Positions 35,358-45,514 of a stretch of 64,000 nt of DNA are shown piece by piece. Numbering within the stretch: position 1 is the stretch's first letter; each line of letters starts with the position of its first letter. The DNA is taken from contig NZ_PDWS01000002.1 of the NCBI RefSeq assembly GCF_010093305.1, forward strand, positions 186,001 to 250,000, in the 5' to 3' direction. The stretch comes from Pseudoxanthomonas sacheonensis. Its GTDB lineage: Bacteria; Pseudomonadota; Gammaproteobacteria; Xanthomonadales; Xanthomonadaceae. The notes beneath the pieces were generated by a model. That model saw only the letters and a list, made by a program, of their open reading frames with translations. It was not told the DNA's origin and did not search any database. The position numbers and the translations under genes are program-made.

Positions 35358-38300
35358 ATGTCCAAGTTTTTCATCGACCATCCCGTCTTCGCTTGGGTGG
35401 TGGCGATCCTGATCACGCTTTCGGGCGTGATCTCGATCCTGGGGCTCGGCGTCGAGTCCTACCCCTCCATCGCCCCACCGCAGGTCACCGTCAACGCGAC
35501 CTACCCCGGCGCCAGCGCCGACACCGCCGAAAAATCGGTCACCCAGGTGATCGAGCAGCAGCTGACCGGCATCGATCACCTGCTGTATTTCAGTTCCTCG
35601 TCCAGTTCCAACGGTCGGGTCAGCATCACCCTCACCTTCGAAACCGGCACCGACGCCGACATCGCCCAGGTGCAGGTGCAGAACAAGGTCGCCCTGGCCA
35701 CGCCGCGCCTGCCCAGCGAAGTCACCCAGCAGGGCGTGGTGGTGGCCAAGGCCAACGCCGGCTTCCTGATGGTGGTGGGCCTGCGCTCGACCAACAGCGC
35801 CATCGACCGCAACCGTCTCAACGACATCATCGGCTCGCGCGTGCTGGAACAGATTTCGCGCATCCCCGGCGTCGGCAGCACCCAGCAGTTCGGTTCCGAA
35901 TACGCCATGAACATCTGGCTCAACCCCGACCGCCTGCAGGGCTACGGTATGTCGGCCAGCCAGGTGCTGACGGCGATCCGCGGCCAGAACGTGCAGTTCG
36001 CCGCCGGCTCGGTCGGCGCTTCGCCGCAGCCGCAGGGCCAGGGCTTCACCGCCACGGTCTCGGCCGAGGGCCGCTTCAGTTCGCCCGAGCAGTTCGAGAA
36101 CGTGGTGCTGCGCGCCAACAGCGACGGCACCACGGTGCGGCTGAAGGATGTGGCGCGGGTCGAGTTCGGGGCGCAGAGCTACGGCAACGACACCCGCTAT
36201 AACGGCGCGCCCACCGGCGCCTTCGCCGTGCAGCTGCTGCCAGGCGCCAATGCGTTGAACGTGGCCGGCGCGGTGCGCAGCAAGATGGACGAACTGGCGC
36301 CCAGCTTCCCGCAGGGCGTGGAATGGTTTTCGCCCTACGACAGCACCACCTTCGTCAACATCTCGATCAAAGAGGTGATCAAGAGCCTGGTCGAGGCGAT
36401 GGTGCTGGTGTTCCTGGTGATGCTGATCTTCCTGCAGAACTTCCGCGCCACGCTGATTCCGACCCTGGTGATTCCGGTGGCGTTGCTGGGGACGTTCCTG
36501 GGCATGAGCGTGATCGGCTTCACCATCAACCAGCTGACCCTGTTCGCCATGGTGCTGGCGATCGGCATCGTGGTGGACGATGCGATCGTGGTTATCGAAA
36601 ACGTCGAGCGCATCATGTCGGAAGAAAAGCTTCCGCCGCGCGAAGCCACCCGCAAGGCCATGGGACAGATCACCGGCGCGGTGATCGCAATCACGGTGGT
36701 GCTGGCCGCGGTGTTCATTCCCAGCGCCCTGCAGGGCGGTGCGGCGGGCGAAATCTACAAGCAGTTCGCGCTCACCATCGCCATCGCCATGGCGTTCTCG
36801 GCGTTCCTGGCGCTGGGTTTCACCCCGGCGCTGTGCGCGACCATGCTGAAGTCCGAGCACCACGACGGGAACAAGAAACCCAACTTCGTCTTCCGCATCT
36901 TCAACAAGTACTACGACAAGGTGCAGCACACCTACGTCGGCCACATCACCAGCGCCGTCAAGCACGCGCCGCGCTGGATGATCCTGTTCGCGGTGCTGGC
37001 GGTGCTGACCGGCTTTCTGTTCACCCGCATTCCGGGCAGCTTTTTGCCGGAAGAGGACCAGGGCTATGCCCTGGCCATCGTGCAACTGCCGCCGGGCGCG
37101 ACCCTGGAGCGCACCAACAAGGTGTTCGAACAGATGCGCGGCAAGTTGGACGGCATGGAGGGGATCGAGGGCATGCTGCAGATCGCCGGCTTCAGCTTCG
37201 TCGGCTCCGGCGAGAACGTCGGCATGGCCTTCATACGGCTCAAGCCATGGGACGAGCGCGACGTGGTCGCTTCCGATTTCATCGGCCAGGCCAACGGTGC
37301 GTTCTCAAGCATCAAGGAAGCGCAGATCTTCGTGGTCAACCTGCCGACCGTGCAGGGCCTGGGCCAGTTCGGCGGTTTCGACATGTGGCTGCAGGACCGT
37401 GCCGGCCTGGGCCATGAAGCATTGAACCAGGCCCGCAATACCCTGCTCGGTGCCGCCGGTCAGAACCCGGTGCTCACCGGCGTGCGCCCGAACGGCCTGG
37501 AGAACGCTCCCCAACTGCAACTGCACGTGGACCGCGTTCAGGCGCAGTCGATGGGCATGTCGGTCAACGACATCTATAGCGCGATCCAGCTGATGCTGGC
37601 GCCGGTATACGTGAACGACTTCTTCTACGAAGGCCGCATCAAGCGCGTCAACCTGCAGGCCGATGCGCCGTACCGGCAAGGCCCCGAAGCGCTGTCGCGC
37701 TTCTACACCCCCAGCACGCTGGCCACCGGCAGCGGCGGCACCACCACCATGATTCCCCTGAGCAATGTGGTCAGCAGCGAATGGGTGACCAATCCGCCCT
37801 CGCTGACCCGCTACAACGGCTATGCGGCGGTCAACATCGTGGGTTCGCAGGCGCCAGGCCGCAGTTCCGGCGAGGCGATGAGCGCGATGGAGGAAATCGT
37901 GCGGGACAAGCTGCCGGCAGGCTACGGCTACGACTGGGCCGGCATGTCCTACCAGGAGATCATCGCGGGCAACTCGGCGACGTTGCTGCTGGTGCTTTCG
38001 CTGGTGGTGGTGTTCCTGTGCCTGGCCGCTCTGTACGAGAGCTGGTCTATCCCGCTGGCGGTGATGCTGGTGGTGCCGATAGGCATCCTGGGCGCGCTGT
38101 CGTTCTCGATGCTGCGCGGTTTGCCGAACGATCTGTACTTCAAGATCGGCATGACCACGGTGATCGGTCTGGCGGCCAAGAACGCCATCCTGATCATCGA
38201 ATTCGCGGTCGAACAGCGGCGCGAGGGCAAGACCCTGCGCGAAGCCGTGGTCGAAGCGTGCCGCTTGCGTTTCCGCCCCATCCTTATGACCTCCTTCGCC

Positions 38301-38522
38301 TTCATCATGGGCGTGATCCCGCTGGCGGTCTCCACCGGCGCCGGCGCCAACTCGCGACATGCCATCGGCACCGGCGTGATCGGCGGCATGATGTTCGCCA
38401 CCTTCATCGGCCTGCTGCTGATCCCGGTGTTCTTCGTGGTGGTGCGGCGCATGCTGGGCGACAAGCTGGATGAGCCCTCGGGCGAATACCTGGAACGCCA
38501 GAAGCTGCCGCCGCCGCGCTGA
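35358..38522 (+). CDS. RND multidrug efflux permease (AcrB/MexB type, HAE-1)
   Basis: A 1054-residue inner-membrane proton/drug antiporter. The N-terminus MSKFFIDHPVFAWVVAILITL is typical of HAE-1 pumps; the proton-relay Asp pair is in AIGIVVDDAIVVIENVERIM (TM4), with the matching Lys/Arg blocks further on (GLAAKNAILIIEFA). Two large periplasmic loops separate TM1/TM2 and TM7/TM8 as expected. Part of the tetR-adaptor-permease unit; no outer-membrane factor gene follows, so it would use a TolC-like channel encoded elsewhere. A strong terminator follows. Confidence 0.96.
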   Translation: MSKFFIDHPVFAWVVAILITLSGVISILGLGVESYPSIAPPQVTVNATYPGASADTAEKSVTQVIEQQLTGIDHLLYFSSSSSSNGRVSITLTFETGTDADIAQVQVQNKVALATPRLPSEVTQQGVVVAKANAGFLMVVGLRSTNSAIDRNRLNDIIGSRVLEQISRIPGVGSTQQFGSEYAMNIWLNPDRLQGYGMSASQVLTAIRGQNVQFAAGSVGASPQPQGQGFTATVSAEGRFSSPEQFENVVLRANSDGTTVRLKDVARVEFGAQSYGNDTRYNGAPTGAFAVQLLPGANALNVAGAVRSKMDELAPSFPQGVEWFSPYDSTTFVNISIKEVIKSLVEAMVLVFLVMLIFLQNFRATLIPTLVIPVALLGTFLGMSVIGFTINQLTLFAMVLAIGIVVDDAIVVIENVERIMSEEKLPPREATRKAMGQITGAVIAITVVLAAVFIPSALQGGAAGEIYKQFALTIAIAMAFSAFLALGFTPALCATMLKSEHHDGNKKPNFVFRIFNKYYDKVQHTYVGHITSAVKHAPRWMILFAVLAVLTGFLFTRIPGSFLPEEDQGYALAIVQLPPGATLERTNKVFEQMRGKLDGMEGIEGMLQIAGFSFVGSGENVGMAFIRLKPWDERDVVASDFIGQANGAFSSIKEAQIFVVNLPTVQGLGQFGGFDMWLQDRAGLGHEALNQARNTLLGAAGQNPVLTGVRPNGLENAPQLQLHVDRVQAQSMGMSVNDIYSAIQLMLAPVYVNDFFYEGRIKRVNLQADAPYRQGPEALSRFYTPSTLATGSGGTTTMIPLSNVVSSEWVTNPPSLTRYNGYAAVNIVGSQAPGRSSGEAMSAMEEIVRDKLPAGYGYDWAGMSYQEIIAGNSATLLLVLSLVVVFLCLAALYESWSIPLAVMLVVPIGILGALSFSMLRGLPNDLYFKIGMTTVIGLAAKNAILIIEFAVEQRREGKTLREAVVEACRLRFRPILMTSFAFIMGVIPLAVSTGAGANSRHAIGTGVIGGMMFATFIGLLLIPVFFVVVRRMLGDKLDEPSGEYLERQKLPPPR

Positions 38523-38544
38523 TCCGAAAAAACGCGGACCCTTG

Positions 38545-38571
38545 AGAACCCCGGCATGCTGCCGGGGTTCT
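38545..38571 (+). terminator. Rho-independent terminator after the first RND pump
   Basis: A perfect 11-bp stem (38545-38555 with 38561-38571), five-base loop, followed by TAATTTT. It is 22 bases after the permease stop. Confidence 0.88.
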
Positions 38572-39044
38572 TAATTTTCAGCGAGGCGGCCCGTTAGCCG
38601 TAACGACAGTTACAATACGGTCGATCACCCGGCAAGCCGCCAATCGATGCAAAGGATCGCCAGTGCCATGGAAGCGCGTGCGGAAATGTCGAAACGGCAT
38701 GCTTCGATTCGTCGTTTGAAGAAGGCCAGCGGCCTCCATCCCTCTTTCGAGCGCGGAGCAGTCGCCAGTCCGGTCCGTCAGCGCCGTGCGCTTCTGTCGC
38801 AATCCATGCGACTGCGTACGACCATGATGGTTGCGATGCATCGGTTCGGTCAGGGGACTTTTCTTGTACTCATGCGTTCGGTATCTTTCACCTTCAGCGC
38901 TTTCCCCCAGCCAAGCTTTCATTCGTCGTTCCCGCTCTTCGAGCGCCGGGCCCCGACGAAATGACACCAGCACCCGGGTTCCATCCCGCTAGATTCCCGC
39001 ACGGTCGCCGTCACCCTGCCCGCCCTTTGCCCTGAGGTTTCACC
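38572..39044. other. Intergenic stretch between the two RND pumps, no supported gene
   Basis: About 470 bases. Open frames of 105 aa (plus, from 38647) and 131 aa (minus) exist but have no family resemblance, no ribosome site and overlap each other. A TTACAATACGG near 38604 could be part of a promoter for the second pump, but no partner -35 is clear. No repeats seen. Confidence 0.5.
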
Positions 39045-40241
39045 ATGGTCCAGAAAGAAAAGAAGCAGAAGAAGCCCGCCTCCATGCCCAAACGTCTGTT
39101 CTGGATGCTGCTGCTGGCGCTGGTGGTGTTCGGCGGAGTATTCGGCATCAAGGCAATGATGGCCAAGCAGACCAACGCCTTCTTCGACAGCATGCCGCAG
39201 CCGGCGTCGGCGGTGACCGACTTCGCAGCCAAGAAGGAACAATGGGCCGATGCCGAGGAATCGGTAGGCACCTTCGTCGCCATCAACGGCACGGACGTGA
39301 CCACCGAAGCCGGCGGCATCGTACGCGAACTGTCGATCAAGCCGGGCCAGCCGGTGAAGGCCGGCACCGTACTCGTGCAGTTGAACACCACCAATGAAGT
39401 AGCCGTGCTGCGCTCGCTGGAGGCAGCGGCCAAGCTGGCCGTGGTCCAGCGCGATCGCTGGCGTGCACTGGGCAAGGACAAGCTGGTTTCGCAGGCCGAA
39501 GTGGAAGAGCGCGCGACCACCGCCGCCACCACCCTGGCGCAAGCCGAAGCACAACGCGCACTGATCGCGCAGAAGACCATCCGTGCGCCGTTCAGCGGCG
39601 TGCTGGGCCTGCGCAAGGTGAATCTGGGGCAGTACGTCAATCCGGGCGACCCCATCGTCAGCATCCAGTCCTTGGATCCGATCTTCCTGGACTTCTCTCT
39701 GCCCGAGCAGCGCATGGGCCAGGTACTGGAAGGCACGCTCATCCGCGCCACCGTCGACGCCCTGCCCGGCCAGGCTTTCGAAGGCAAGGTCACCGCGATC
39801 GAACCGCTGGTCGACACCAACACCCGCAACTTCAAGGTCCAAGCGACCTTGCCCAACCCCGAAAACAATCTGCGCCCGGGCACTTTCGCCCATGTCAACT
39901 TTGACACCGGCGGGCTGCGCGAGGTGGTGGTCATCCCGCAAACCGCGGTCAGCTTCAATCCATACGGCAACGCGGTCTACGTGATCAGCCAGGTGCCGCG
40001 CGGCAAGGACGAGAAGGATATGCAGGGCAAGCCCCTGACCGGCAACAAGCTGATCGTGAAGCAGCGCTTCATCAAGACCGGCGCCACCCGCGGCGATCTG
40101 ATCGCGGTGACCTCCGGCCTGAAGCCCGGCGAGCGGGTCGCGACCAGCGGCCTGTTGAAACTGCGCAACGACGCAGAGGTGACTGTGAACAACAAAGTGC
40201 AGCCGACCGCCAACGCCGCCCCCACGCCCGAAAACCGCTGA
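39045..40241 (+). CDS. RND efflux periplasmic adaptor, membrane-anchored
   Basis: A 398-residue membrane-fusion protein. Unlike the first adaptor it has no lipobox; a Lys-rich start (residues 2-16) is followed by one transmembrane helix (about 17-38) that anchors it. The adaptor core is clear: GIVRELSIKPGQPVKAGTVLVQLNT, IRAPFSGVLGLRKVNLGQYV, and the barrel region NFKVQATLPNPENNLRPG. It differs clearly in sequence from the 34137-35342 adaptor, so the second pump is not a recent duplicate. The permease gene starts ten bases after its stop. Confidence 0.92.
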   Translation: MVQKEKKQKKPASMPKRLFWMLLLALVVFGGVFGIKAMMAKQTNAFFDSMPQPASAVTDFAAKKEQWADAEESVGTFVAINGTDVTTEAGGIVRELSIKPGQPVKAGTVLVQLNTTNEVAVLRSLEAAAKLAVVQRDRWRALGKDKLVSQAEVEERATTAATTLAQAEAQRALIAQKTIRAPFSGVLGLRKVNLGQYVNPGDPIVSIQSLDPIFLDFSLPEQRMGQVLEGTLIRATVDALPGQAFEGKVTAIEPLVDTNTRNFKVQATLPNPENNLRPGTFAHVNFDTGGLREVVVIPQTAVSFNPYGNAVYVISQVPRGKDEKDMQGKPLTGNKLIVKQRFIKTGATRGDLIAVTSGLKPGERVATSGLLKLRNDAEVTVNNKVQPTANAAPTPENR

Positions 40242-40251
40242 GGATCGCCGG

Positions 40252-43200
40252 ATGAAATTCACCGATATCTTCATCAAGAAACCGGTGCTGGCGATGGTCG
40301 TCAGCTTGTTCATCTTGTTGTTCGGGATGCGCGCGTTCACCGAACTCAACGTGCGCCAGTATCCAGAACTGCGCAACGCCGTGATCAACATCAGCACCAC
40401 TTATTATGGCGCCGATGCGGATCTGATCCAGGGCTTCATCACCACGCCGCTGGAGCGCGAGATCGCCAGCGCCGAAGGCATCGAGTACATGAGCTCGACC
40501 AGTTCGGCCGGCATCAGCACCATCCAGGCGTACATCCGCCTGGATCAGGACCCCAATGAAGCGCTGACCCAGATCGCCGCCAAGGTCAACAAGATGCGCG
40601 GCCAGCTGCCGCCCGAATCTGAAGACCCGGTAATCGACCTGCAGCAAGGCCAGCAGATCGCGGCCATGTACGTCTCCTTCGCCAGCGACACCCTGGACAA
40701 TAATCAGATCACCGACTACCTGACCCGCGTCATCCAGCCCAAGCTGGTGACCATCCCCGGCGTGCAGCGCGCCGACATCCTGGGCGCAGGCACCTTCGCC
40801 ATGCGCGTGTGGCTGAAGCCGGACCGGATGACGGCATTGAAGGTCACCGCCAGCGACGTGGCCAACGCCCTGCAGAACAACAACGTGCTTTCGGCGGTGG
40901 GTTCGACCAAGGGCGAGATGGTCGCCATCGACATGACCGCGCGCACCGACCTGCGCAACGCCGATGAGTTCCGCAAACTGGTGGTGCGCGAGCAGGACGG
41001 CGCCATCGTGCGCCTGGGCGATGTGGCCGACGTGATGTTGGGTTCGGAGAACTACGGCACCTCGGTGCGCATCAACGGCGAAGCGGCCACATTCATGGGT
41101 ATCTTCGTCGCCCCGGACGCCAACTCGCTGGACGTGATCAAGGACGTGCGCAAGTTGTGGGACGGCGAAATCGTGCCGCAGCTGCCGCAGGGCATCAAGG
41201 CCACCATTCCCTACGACAGCACCGAGTCCATCCAGGACGCCATCGACGAGGTGGTGAGCACCATAGTCGAGGCGGTGATCATCGTGATCGTGGTGATCTT
41301 CCTGTTCCTGGGATCGATGCGCAGCGTGCTGATCCCGGCGGTGACGGTGCCGCTGTCGCTGATCGGCGGCCTGTTCCTGATGCTGCTGATGGGCTTCACC
41401 ATCAACCTGCTGACTCTGCTGGCCATGGTACTGGCGATCGGCATCGTGGTGGATGACGCGATCATCGTGCTGGAGAACATCCACCGCCATATCGAGGAAG
41501 GCATGTCGCCGTTCGACGCTGCGATCCGCGGCGCGCGCGAGCTGGCCTGGCCAGTGGTGGCCATGACCACCACGCTGGTCGCGGTGTACCTGCCGATCGG
41601 CTTCCAGGGCGGTCTGACCGGCGTGCTGTTCACCGAGTTCGCCTTCACTCTGGCGGGCGCGGTGCTGTTGTCCGGCGTGATCGCGCTGACCTTGACCCCG
41701 ATGATGTGCGCCAAGATCCTCAAGCCGCACGCCGAAGGCAGCAAGGGCAAGCTGGAAGCCTGGCTGGACGCCCGCTTCGATTGGCTTCGCCATGGCTACC
41801 AGGGCAAGTTGCACGGAGCGCTGGAAACCAAGGGCGTGATCGCCATCTTCGGCATCATCACCCTGGTCTCGTGCGCGTTCCTGTACATGGGCGCGGCCAA
41901 GGAGCCGGCGCCACTGGAGGACGAAGGCTTCATCTTCTCCATCGCCAATGCCGATCCCACCGCCACCCTGGACTACGTGGAACGCTACACCGAGGAAGTC
42001 ACCGAGATCGCCAAGGGCGTGCCCGAGGTGCAGGACTACTTCCTGTTCAACGGGGGCTTCGGCGGCAGCGGCGGCGGCGCTAGTCCGATGGCGATGGCAG
42101 GCTTCGTGCTCAAGCCCTGGGGCGAGCGCGACAAGTCGACCAACGCGGTGTTGCAGCAGGAGCTGCAGCCGAAGATGAGCCAGGTTACGGGACTCAACGT
42201 GTTCGCTTTGGTTCCCCCTTCCCTGCCCAGTGCGGGTGGCGATGGCGGCGGCGAGTTCATCATCGGCGGGGTCGGCGACCTCAGCCAACTCAGCGAACTG
42301 GCCGACGGCATCCTGGCCAAGGCGATGGAGAGCAAGCGCTTCATCTTCCTGGACAAGGATCTGAAGATCGACAAGCCGCGCATCGAAGTGCAGATCGACC
42401 GCGACAAAGCCGCTAGTCTGGGGATCGACATGCGCACCCTGGCTGCGGACATGTCGGCCATGCTGGCGGGCGGTTACATCAACCGTTTCGCGATGCAGAA
42501 CCGTTCTTATCTGGTGATCCCGCAGGTGCAGCGCAGCGACCGTCTCAACGCCAGCGCATTGGGCAACTACTATACCCGCACCCGCGACGGCGAGTTGATT
42601 CCCCTGTCCACCGTGGTAACGCTGAAGGAAAGCGCACAGCCCCAATCGCTCAAGCGTTTCCAGCAGCTCAACTCGGTGTCGATCACCTTCGCTCCGCGTC
42701 CCGGCGTCAGCAAGGGCCAGGCGCTGGAAATCCTGGACCAGGCGGCCAAGGAAATCCTGCCGCAGGGCTACAGCGTGGACTACGCAGGCGAATCGCGGCA
42801 GTTCAAGGAAGAAGGATCGACCATGCTGCTGACCCTTGCGTTGGCGCTGGTGGTGATCTTCCTGGTGCTGTCGGCCCAGTTCGAGAGCTTCCGCGATGCG
42901 CTGATCATGTTGTTGACGGTGCCCATGGCGATCTGCGGCGCATTGTTGGCGTTGAACGTGCTGGGCCTGCTGTCGGGCATCCTGCAGTTCATGGGCATCG
43001 AAGCCTTCCCCGGCATGAGCATCAACATCTACACTCAGGTGGGCCTGGTGACCCTGGTGGGCGTGATCTCCAAGCACGGCATCCTGATCGTGGAGTTCGC
43101 CAATAAGCTGCAGCTCGATCAGGGTCTGAGCAAGCGCGAAGCGATCGAGGAAGCCACTGCGATCCGTCTGCGTCCGGTGCTGATGACCACCGCCGCATTG

Positions 43201-43428
43201 GTGTTCGCGATGATCCCGCTGCTGATCGCCAGCGGTCCGGGCGCTGCTTCGCGCTTCTCCATGGGCGTGGTGATCGCCTCGGGCATGACCATCGGCACCG
43301 CGTTCACCCTGTTCGTGCTGCCGGCGTTCTATCTGTATCTCGCCCAGGACCACAGCAAGGCGCACGCGCAGGCCAAGGACGACGACGCGTTACCGTCGCT
43401 GCCCACGGTAACGCCAACGCCGCACTGA
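40252..43428 (+). CDS. RND efflux permease, second subfamily
   Basis: A 1058-residue RND pump. N-terminus MKFTDIFIKKPVLAMVVSLFI, the TM4 Asp pair in AIGIVVDDAIIVLENIHRHIE, and the TM10/11 Lys-His motif LVGVISKHGILIVEFANKLQ place it in a different branch from the first permease (Ser-Lys-His-Gly instead of Ala-Lys-Asn-Ala), closer to MexF/MexI/VexF-like pumps. A Gly-rich loop follows FLFNGG at about residue 605. Two tandem pumps of different branches suggest distinct substrates. No regulator or outer-membrane protein gene accompanies this pair. Confidence 0.94.
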   Translation: MKFTDIFIKKPVLAMVVSLFILLFGMRAFTELNVRQYPELRNAVINISTTYYGADADLIQGFITTPLEREIASAEGIEYMSSTSSAGISTIQAYIRLDQDPNEALTQIAAKVNKMRGQLPPESEDPVIDLQQGQQIAAMYVSFASDTLDNNQITDYLTRVIQPKLVTIPGVQRADILGAGTFAMRVWLKPDRMTALKVTASDVANALQNNNVLSAVGSTKGEMVAIDMTARTDLRNADEFRKLVVREQDGAIVRLGDVADVMLGSENYGTSVRINGEAATFMGIFVAPDANSLDVIKDVRKLWDGEIVPQLPQGIKATIPYDSTESIQDAIDEVVSTIVEAVIIVIVVIFLFLGSMRSVLIPAVTVPLSLIGGLFLMLLMGFTINLLTLLAMVLAIGIVVDDAIIVLENIHRHIEEGMSPFDAAIRGARELAWPVVAMTTTLVAVYLPIGFQGGLTGVLFTEFAFTLAGAVLLSGVIALTLTPMMCAKILKPHAEGSKGKLEAWLDARFDWLRHGYQGKLHGALETKGVIAIFGIITLVSCAFLYMGAAKEPAPLEDEGFIFSIANADPTATLDYVERYTEEVTEIAKGVPEVQDYFLFNGGFGGSGGGASPMAMAGFVLKPWGERDKSTNAVLQQELQPKMSQVTGLNVFALVPPSLPSAGGDGGGEFIIGGVGDLSQLSELADGILAKAMESKRFIFLDKDLKIDKPRIEVQIDRDKAASLGIDMRTLAADMSAMLAGGYINRFAMQNRSYLVIPQVQRSDRLNASALGNYYTRTRDGELIPLSTVVTLKESAQPQSLKRFQQLNSVSITFAPRPGVSKGQALEILDQAAKEILPQGYSVDYAGESRQFKEEGSTMLLTLALALVVIFLVLSAQFESFRDALIMLLTVPMAICGALLALNVLGLLSGILQFMGIEAFPGMSINIYTQVGLVTLVGVISKHGILIVEFANKLQLDQGLSKREAIEEATAIRLRPVLMTTAALVFAMIPLLIASGPGAASRFSMGVVIASGMTIGTAFTLFVLPAFYLYLAQDHSKAHAQAKDDDALPSLPTVTPTPH

Positions 43429-43571
43429 TGCTTGGCCTCCGGCGGTGGTCCACGACCATCGCCGGAGCTTCCGTCCGGGTGTTGTCCCTGTTTGGCGTTG
43501 TGCGTTCCGGCACTCGGTGGGCCTGCAACCAGCATGCTAGGGTTCCGGCTCCTTCGATGGAGCCGTTGCCC

Positions 43572-45248
43572 ATGCCCCGCAATATCCCCTTGATCCTTGC
43601 GCTTGCCTGCCTGGCCGCGTGCAAACCCGAGCCGGCACCGGCACCGGAAACCGCAACGCAGGCTCCTTCCGCAAGCGCCTCCTCCGATGAAGCCAGGCGC
43701 ATCGAAGCCGACGTGCGCTATCTGGCGGACGACAAGCTGGAAGGACGCGACACCGGTACACCGGGCTACGACCTGGCAGCCGAGTATGTGGCCCGACGCT
43801 ATGCCGACATGGGCCTGAAACCGGCGGGCGACGACGGAACCTTCTTCCAGCGCGTGCCGCTCCTGAAAGCGCTTCGCCAGGAACAAGGGGCCGCCTTCAC
43901 CATCGAGCGCGACGGCGGCAAGGTGTCGTTGAAATTCCGTGACGAATTCCTGCCGGGCCTCAACTACAACGCGCCTTCGCATTCGCTGACCGCAGCGGCG
44001 GTATTCGTCGGCCAGGCCGTGTACGCGCCTGACCTGGGACAGGACGATTTCGCCGGAGTCGATGTGCGCGGCAAGATCGCGGTGCTGTTCCCGGGCGCGC
44101 CCGCACGCTTCGACAACGACCGCCGCGCCTTCTATTCGTCCGGCACCCAGAAGCTGCGCACGCTTTCGGAGAGAGGCGCGGCCGGCGTGGTGTTCGTGGG
44201 CACTCCGCAATACGAGGAGCGCGGGCCCTGGGCGAGTTCGGCCGCCAAATGGAGCATGCCCGGCATGCGCCTGCGCGCCGAAGACGGCACCGGCATCGAT
44301 ACGTTTCCGCAGCTGAAGGCGAGCGCCTCGGTCAGCGCGGCCATGGCCAAGGCGATCTTTGCCGGCAGCGGGCACGAAGCGGACGCCTTGTTCAAGGCCG
44401 CCGCGGACGGACAGCTGAAAGCGTTCGATCTGCCGGGCACGCTGACCCTGGCGGGAAGAACCCGCATAGAGCCGGCCGAGTCGCGCAATGTCGTGGCCAG
44501 GTTGAACGGCAGCGATGCCGCGTTGGGCCGCGAGTTCATCGCCTACACCGCCCATCTCGACCATATCGGCGTGGGCGCGGCAGTGAACGGCGACCGTATC
44601 TACAACGGAGCCATGGACAACGCACTGGGCGTCTCGGTGATGCTGGAAGCGGCGAAACAGTTGACCGATGCCGCGGACAGACCCAAGCGCTCGTTGCTGT
44701 TCATCGCCCTGACCGGCGAGGAGAAGGGATTATTGGGTGCGGAATGGTTCGCCTCGCACCCCACCGTACCCAAGACCGACCTGGTGGCCAACATCAATAT
44801 GGACATGCCGGTGCTGCTGGTGCCGGCCAAGGATGTAGTGCCGATCGGCTTGGAGCATTCGACGCTGAAAACCGCGCTGGATACGGCAGCCAGGGAAATC
44901 GGCGTGGGGCTGTCGGCCGATCCGTTTCCGGAAGAGGTGGTGTTCGTGCGCAGCGACCAGTACGCCTTCGTGCGTGCGGGCATTCCGGCGGTCTATCTGG
45001 ACGGCGGCATAGAGCCTGCTGCAACTGGCGGTGCGAGTCCAAAGGAAGCCTTGGACAAGTTCCTGCGTACTTGCTACCACCAGCCCTGCGACGACGCCTC
45101 ACAGCCGATCCAGTACGAAGACGCGGCTAGGCTGGCCAAACTCAATGCAAGGATCGGCGTGCTGATTGGCGATGCGGCCGAGCGACCACGCTGGAATCAA
45201 GGGGATTTCTTCGGGGATAGATTCACCCCAAATGCCAGCGGGCACTGA
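43572..45248 (+). CDS. M28-family zinc aminopeptidase, lipoprotein
   Basis: A 558-residue exported peptidase. The lipobox LAAC places the lipidated Cys at residue 17. A protease-associated (PA) domain is inserted (about 150-290), and the M28 zinc site includes His328-x-Asp330 in AHLDHIGVG, the MDNALG Asp and the GEEKGLLGAEWF Glu pair, then NINMDMP. The open frame extends to 43428, but the ATG at 43572 starts the signal peptide. It probably trims peptides at the cell envelope. Convergent with the DUF885 gene across palindromic repeats. Confidence 0.9.
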   Translation: MPRNIPLILALACLAACKPEPAPAPETATQAPSASASSDEARRIEADVRYLADDKLEGRDTGTPGYDLAAEYVARRYADMGLKPAGDDGTFFQRVPLLKALRQEQGAAFTIERDGGKVSLKFRDEFLPGLNYNAPSHSLTAAAVFVGQAVYAPDLGQDDFAGVDVRGKIAVLFPGAPARFDNDRRAFYSSGTQKLRTLSERGAAGVVFVGTPQYEERGPWASSAAKWSMPGMRLRAEDGTGIDTFPQLKASASVSAAMAKAIFAGSGHEADALFKAAADGQLKAFDLPGTLTLAGRTRIEPAESRNVVARLNGSDAALGREFIAYTAHLDHIGVGAAVNGDRIYNGAMDNALGVSVMLEAAKQLTDAADRPKRSLLFIALTGEEKGLLGAEWFASHPTVPKTDLVANINMDMPVLLVPAKDVVPIGLEHSTLKTALDTAAREIGVGLSADPFPEEVVFVRSDQYAFVRAGIPAVYLDGGIEPAATGGASPKEALDKFLRTCYHQPCDDASQPIQYEDAARLAKLNARIGVLIGDAAERPRWNQGDFFGDRFTPNASGH

Positions 45249-45261
45249 GAAAGTAAAGAGT

Positions 45262-45285
45262 CCCTCTCCCGCTTGCGGGAGAGGG
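45262..45285. repeat. Palindromic repeat CCCTCTCCCGC, family G
   Basis: A palindrome of 11-bp arms 13 bases after the M28 gene, between convergent genes. It would form a strong hairpin and may serve as a terminator. A related copy is at 45456-45477. Confidence 0.65.
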
Positions 45286-45455
45286 TGCCGAAGGCGGGTG
45301 AGGGAAACGCCGGAGCCGATTTACTCTTATAGCCAGCGCGTACCGAGTGTGGAACTCCAAGCTTCTTGGGTGCCGTCTATCCGCACAACCAAACAGCTGC
45401 GGCAGCCTCCCTCATCCGGCCTGTCGGCCACCCCGTATCGAGTACGGGGCAGGCT

Positions 45456-45477
45456 CTTCTCCCGCAAGCGGGAGAAG
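45456..45477. repeat. Palindromic repeat CTTCTCCCGC, family G
   Basis: A 10-bp stem with a two-base centre, close in sequence to the repeat at 45262. Another small palindrome (CCCCGTA/TACGGGG) lies just before it at 45431-45449. All are 3' of the DUF885 gene on the minus strand and could stop its transcription. Confidence 0.6.
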
Positions 45478-45514
45478 GACGCACCCCAGGAAATCTCGAC
45501 GAGTAGTCAGCAAA

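Noticed and set aside
33270-37085. 1271-aa open frame on the minus strand across gdhB's upstream region, tetR and the first RND genes
   Set aside because: It lies antisense to clearly recognisable genes; the translated protein has no family features and is full of His/Gly/Arg-rich low-complexity sequence typical of high-GC antisense frames.
38578-38973. Small open frames (105 aa plus, 131 aa minus) between the RND pumps
   Set aside because: They overlap each other on opposite strands, have no ribosome site and no family resemblance.
40072-43365. 1097-aa minus-strand open frame antisense to the second RND permease
   Set aside because: Shadow of the permease gene: high His and Arg content, no ribosome site, no domain.
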